Shown here: positions 20,855 through 22,834 of the stretch, piece after piece
How positions within the stretch are numbered: the first letter of the stretch is position 1
Layout of the letters: every line of letters starts with the position of its first letter
Assembly (NCBI GenBank): GCA_025769875.1
Contig: JAGFNK010000756.1
Span: forward strand, 1-22,834
Source of the DNA: Russula earlei
Lineage: Eukaryota; Basidiomycota; Agaricomycetes; Russulales; Russulaceae
Direction of reading: 5' to 3'
Length of the DNA: 22,834 nucleotides
Made by a program: the position numbers and the translations under genes
Notes under the pieces: generated by a model
The model's database searches: none
What the model saw: only the letters and a program-made list of their open reading frames with translations
What the model was told of the DNA's origin: nothing

Positions 20855-21196
20855 TCAGAAATCGGACACCCTGCCCTTAAAACTCCAATCGCCCTCGTGC
20901 TGCACCCAGCGCTGAACGGGTTCGCGTTTCGGGCCGCCACGCTCGCCCGTTGCAGGATTGATATCGCCATCAAAATCTGGCTCGAGTGGCTCTGGAACGT
21001 CCGGATGCCTTTCCGGCGGACTTTCCGGCGGGATCGGGATCGCCTCGGCCCGTCGCCGTAAGGCTTCGAATTCGCGCTGCTGGTCAGGGGGGAGGGGGTA
21101 AGGGGCGGGAGGACTGACAGGGTGCTTCGATGCGAATGAGGGAGAGAGGAGACGAGGATTTAAATGGCGGCGACGAAGAATGATGCGCAGGGTCAT
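20855..21196 (-). CDS. SDH8: succinate dehydrogenase assembly factor 4 (SDH8/SDHAF4)
   Basis: A single uninterrupted exon of 113 codons plus stop. The N-terminus (MTLRIILRRRHLNPRLL) is basic and lacks acidic residues, as in a mitochondrial presequence. A Pro-rich linker follows. The C-terminus has the family's conserved block in order: DFDGDINPATGERGGPK, then EGDWSFKGRVSDF at the very end. In yeast and animals this small matrix protein binds flavinylated Sdh1/SDHA before it joins Sdh2 and limits reactive oxygen formation. It is divergent from the zinc-cluster gene at 21622, with 425 bp between the starts. Confidence 0.9.
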   Translation of the reverse strand: MTLRIILRRRHLNPRLLSPSFASKHPVSPPAPYPLPPDQQREFEALRRRAEAIPIPPESPPERHPDVPEPLEPDFDGDINPATGERGGPKREPVQRWVQHEGDWSFKGRVSDF

Positions 21197-21621
21197 GGAT
21201 GTGTCAAATCAAAGAAGAGTGTCGCCAACCGAGGAGGCCGGTGTGACCGAGCTGGCCGGCACATGGCCGGCACACCCCCTCAAAGGCATTAAACTATAGG
21301 CACGCATACCGGTATCCTGGCTCGGCTTCCTCAGGGCCGGAACGAGGCGGAGCGCCGCACAGCTGCTGCGAGAGGCGCTCTCAATACCGTCGTGATCCAT
21401 CACTAATTCATCTCGCTCTGGCCCTGGCACTTCTCCTTCGCATGATGCCCAGCCGTTGAGAGCGCCTGCGCTGGCGGTGCTTATCTCGTCAGCCAACTCC
21501 CCTCGTTCGACGATCGGCCCCCGCAGGGTCATCTCTTCGCTTTTTCTCCACAGCTGTCAGGCCAGGTGTTCTCCCTTCTCCCGCGGCCGCCGCCGATTAA
21601 CCGCGAAGCACGACCAGTTCG
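21197..21621. promoter_or_regulatory. divergent intergenic region, SDH8 / zinc-cluster gene
   Basis: 425 bp that must contain both promoters. It is GC-rich, with a local inverted motif gccggc/acatgg/ccggc around 21252-21271. No TATA or known operator could be assigned. Confidence 0.4.
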
Positions 21622-22834
21622 ATGCAACAGTCTGATCTCTATTTGCCAGTGCCTCCGATTACCTCCCGTCATGCCTCTCCCCCTCGTCTACCCGCGGCAC
21701 GTCCTCAGGCCCCAACCGTCTGGCCACAATCCTTTTCCAACCCGGCCAATCCCAGAAAACGCAACGTGGAGCGGGCATGCGATGACTGTCGCCGCAGAAA
21801 AACTCGATGTGATGGTCCCAAGATGCCGGATAACGTATGCACGAACTGCGTACAAAGCAGAAAGTTCTGCACCTACATGTCAGCGGAGCTTAGGCTTCCT
21901 TCGAACCCGCCTCAGCCCTGACCCATTATCTACAGCGAAGCCTCCAAACCACGGGGCCCTCCCAAGGCGTTCGTAGTGCTTGACCGCTCTCCAGTGCACA
22001 GCTCACTTCCCTCCCACAGTTACGTCACCAATCTGGAGGATAGAGTAGAAAAGATGGAAGCCTTGTTGAAACGCGTGCGTATGAAATTCCGTTTGGTCTG
22101 TGTGCTCGTAGCCCTCTTTTGAAAATTCATCTTTCTCCCTCTGTCTCCCGCTTTAGCCATCCGGCTTACTCATTTTGCCCACTCCCTCTAGCTCCGTCCA
22201 GAGACTGACTTCACTAATGACTCGGCCCGCCTGTCGTGCGCGACTCGTGGAAAAATGACCCCACGTTCCCCATGTCAACATCTGCAGACGGAAAGAAGCC
22301 CTCCACACAGCCTCTCACCAATTTCACACTCTCTCAACACTCGTTCTCTCACGGAAAACTTCATCAGCGTCTCTACCCACCTTCTCAGACCACGAGGGCG
22401 ACGCTCAGTCTGGCGCGGAGGATCTGAAAGAGCGGCTGATTCAGTCTATGAAGCGCCTTACCCTGTTGGACAAGGGACCCCAAGCCAAAGCCAACAGGCT
22501 TTATGATTTGGCGTATCGGTTTCACGGTAAAAGTACTAATTTTACTCTCGTTTTGGCCACTCGCGAGATGAGAACGAGATATCTCCTTCAATCGATGGGG
22601 CTTAGCGAGGATGCCATGACTAACGAACTGGAACGGGCCCGGACTCCAAACCTGCACGTTCGCGCCATGGAAGGTGGCTTCCGTAGGCAGGAGTACTGGC
22701 GCTCTCCAGATGTGAGTATTCGTTCGCGTCTTCGGCAGTCATTCTCCTCTGCTTTTGCTATAACGTTTTGCGTGAAATCTTTGAAATTTCCATATCTAAT
22801 GCCTGTGTCTCCAGTGGGAACTCGTCTACGAAGG
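21622..22834 (+). CDS. Zn2Cys6 fungal transcription factor, 5' part, runs off window, frame broken
   Basis: Exons seen: 21622-21878, 21936-21968, 22020-22074, 22192-22711 and 22815 to the end. The zinc cluster is clear: ACDDCRRRKTRCDG then NVCTNCVQSRKFCTY, spacing C-x2-C-x6-C-x9-C-x2-C-x6-C, at about residues 52-84. The usual linker (EASKPRGPPKAYVT) and a coiled-coil dimerisation helix (NLEDRVEKMEALLKRLRPE) follow. The start of the fungal-specific regulatory domain is also visible (RLYDLAYRFHGKST, FRRQEYWRSPD-WELVYEG). Exon 22192-22711 needs two frame corrections: near 22220 (NE-LGPPVVRDSWKNDP would need one more base) and again somewhere in 22330-22410, before EDLKERLIQSMKRL. Its 520 nt plus two gives a whole number of codons. 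Zinc-cluster proteins bind CGG-type sites as dimers; the target pathway is not identifiable. Confidence 0.85.

Noticed and set aside
20554..20973. 139-codon open frame on the minus strand
   Set aside because: It overlaps SDH8 out of frame, and no domain is seen.
1..22834. tRNA, rRNA, CRISPR, bacterial operon, replication origin
   Set aside because: None was seen on inspection. The spliced eukaryotic gene structure makes CRISPR and operons irrelevant. A tRNA scan could not be run.

Overview
The window looks like nuclear DNA of a filamentous fungus, most likely a basidiomycete of the Agaricomycetes. The protein-coding genes are cut by many short GT-AG introns, mostly 50-65 nt. The genes are eukaryotic housekeeping types (CLC chloride transporter, PIG-X/Pbn1, SmD3, COG2, SDH assembly factor), together with a Zn2Cys6 regulator, a tandem F-box pair and a pogo-type DNA transposon. 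No bacterial-type signals, tRNA, rRNA or CRISPR were seen. All exon models were built by eye from splice sites, reading phase and remembered family motifs, with no database search.

Layout. 1-3800: a pogo/CENP-B-type DDE transposon with 32-bp perfect terminal inverted repeats (115-146 and 3655-3686) and a broken transposase. 3805-4021: a long imperfect hairpin, probably a foldback/MITE-like sequence. 4654-8155 (-): a 13-exon CLC-type Cl-/H+ exchanger with a 14-nt microexon and a one-base homopolymer frameshift. 8373-9223 (-): PIG-X/Pbn1, an ER GPI-mannosyltransferase subunit. 9459-11965 (-): a ten-exon F-box protein with every splice phase consistent. 13082-15622 (-): a decayed tandem paralogue of that F-box gene. 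15921-16522 (+): spliceosomal SmD3, with a probable 6-nt microexon. 16769-19901 (+): COG2 of the Golgi COG tethering complex, ten exons, with a one-base frameshift in a G run. 20855-21196 (-): SDH8/SDHAF4, a mitochondrial complex II assembly factor. 21622-end (+): the 5' part of a Zn2Cys6 transcription factor, also with apparent one-base deletions, running off the window.

The housekeeping genes do not form a pathway; this is an ordinary gene neighbourhood. The more unusual parts are the transposon and hairpin on the left, the F-box duplication (one copy decayed, and a segment of the other apparently turned into an intron), the two microexons, and single-base indels in three unrelated conserved genes. 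The indels point to consensus errors in the assembly rather than to three independent gene losses. I did not find a convincing novel multi-gene system.
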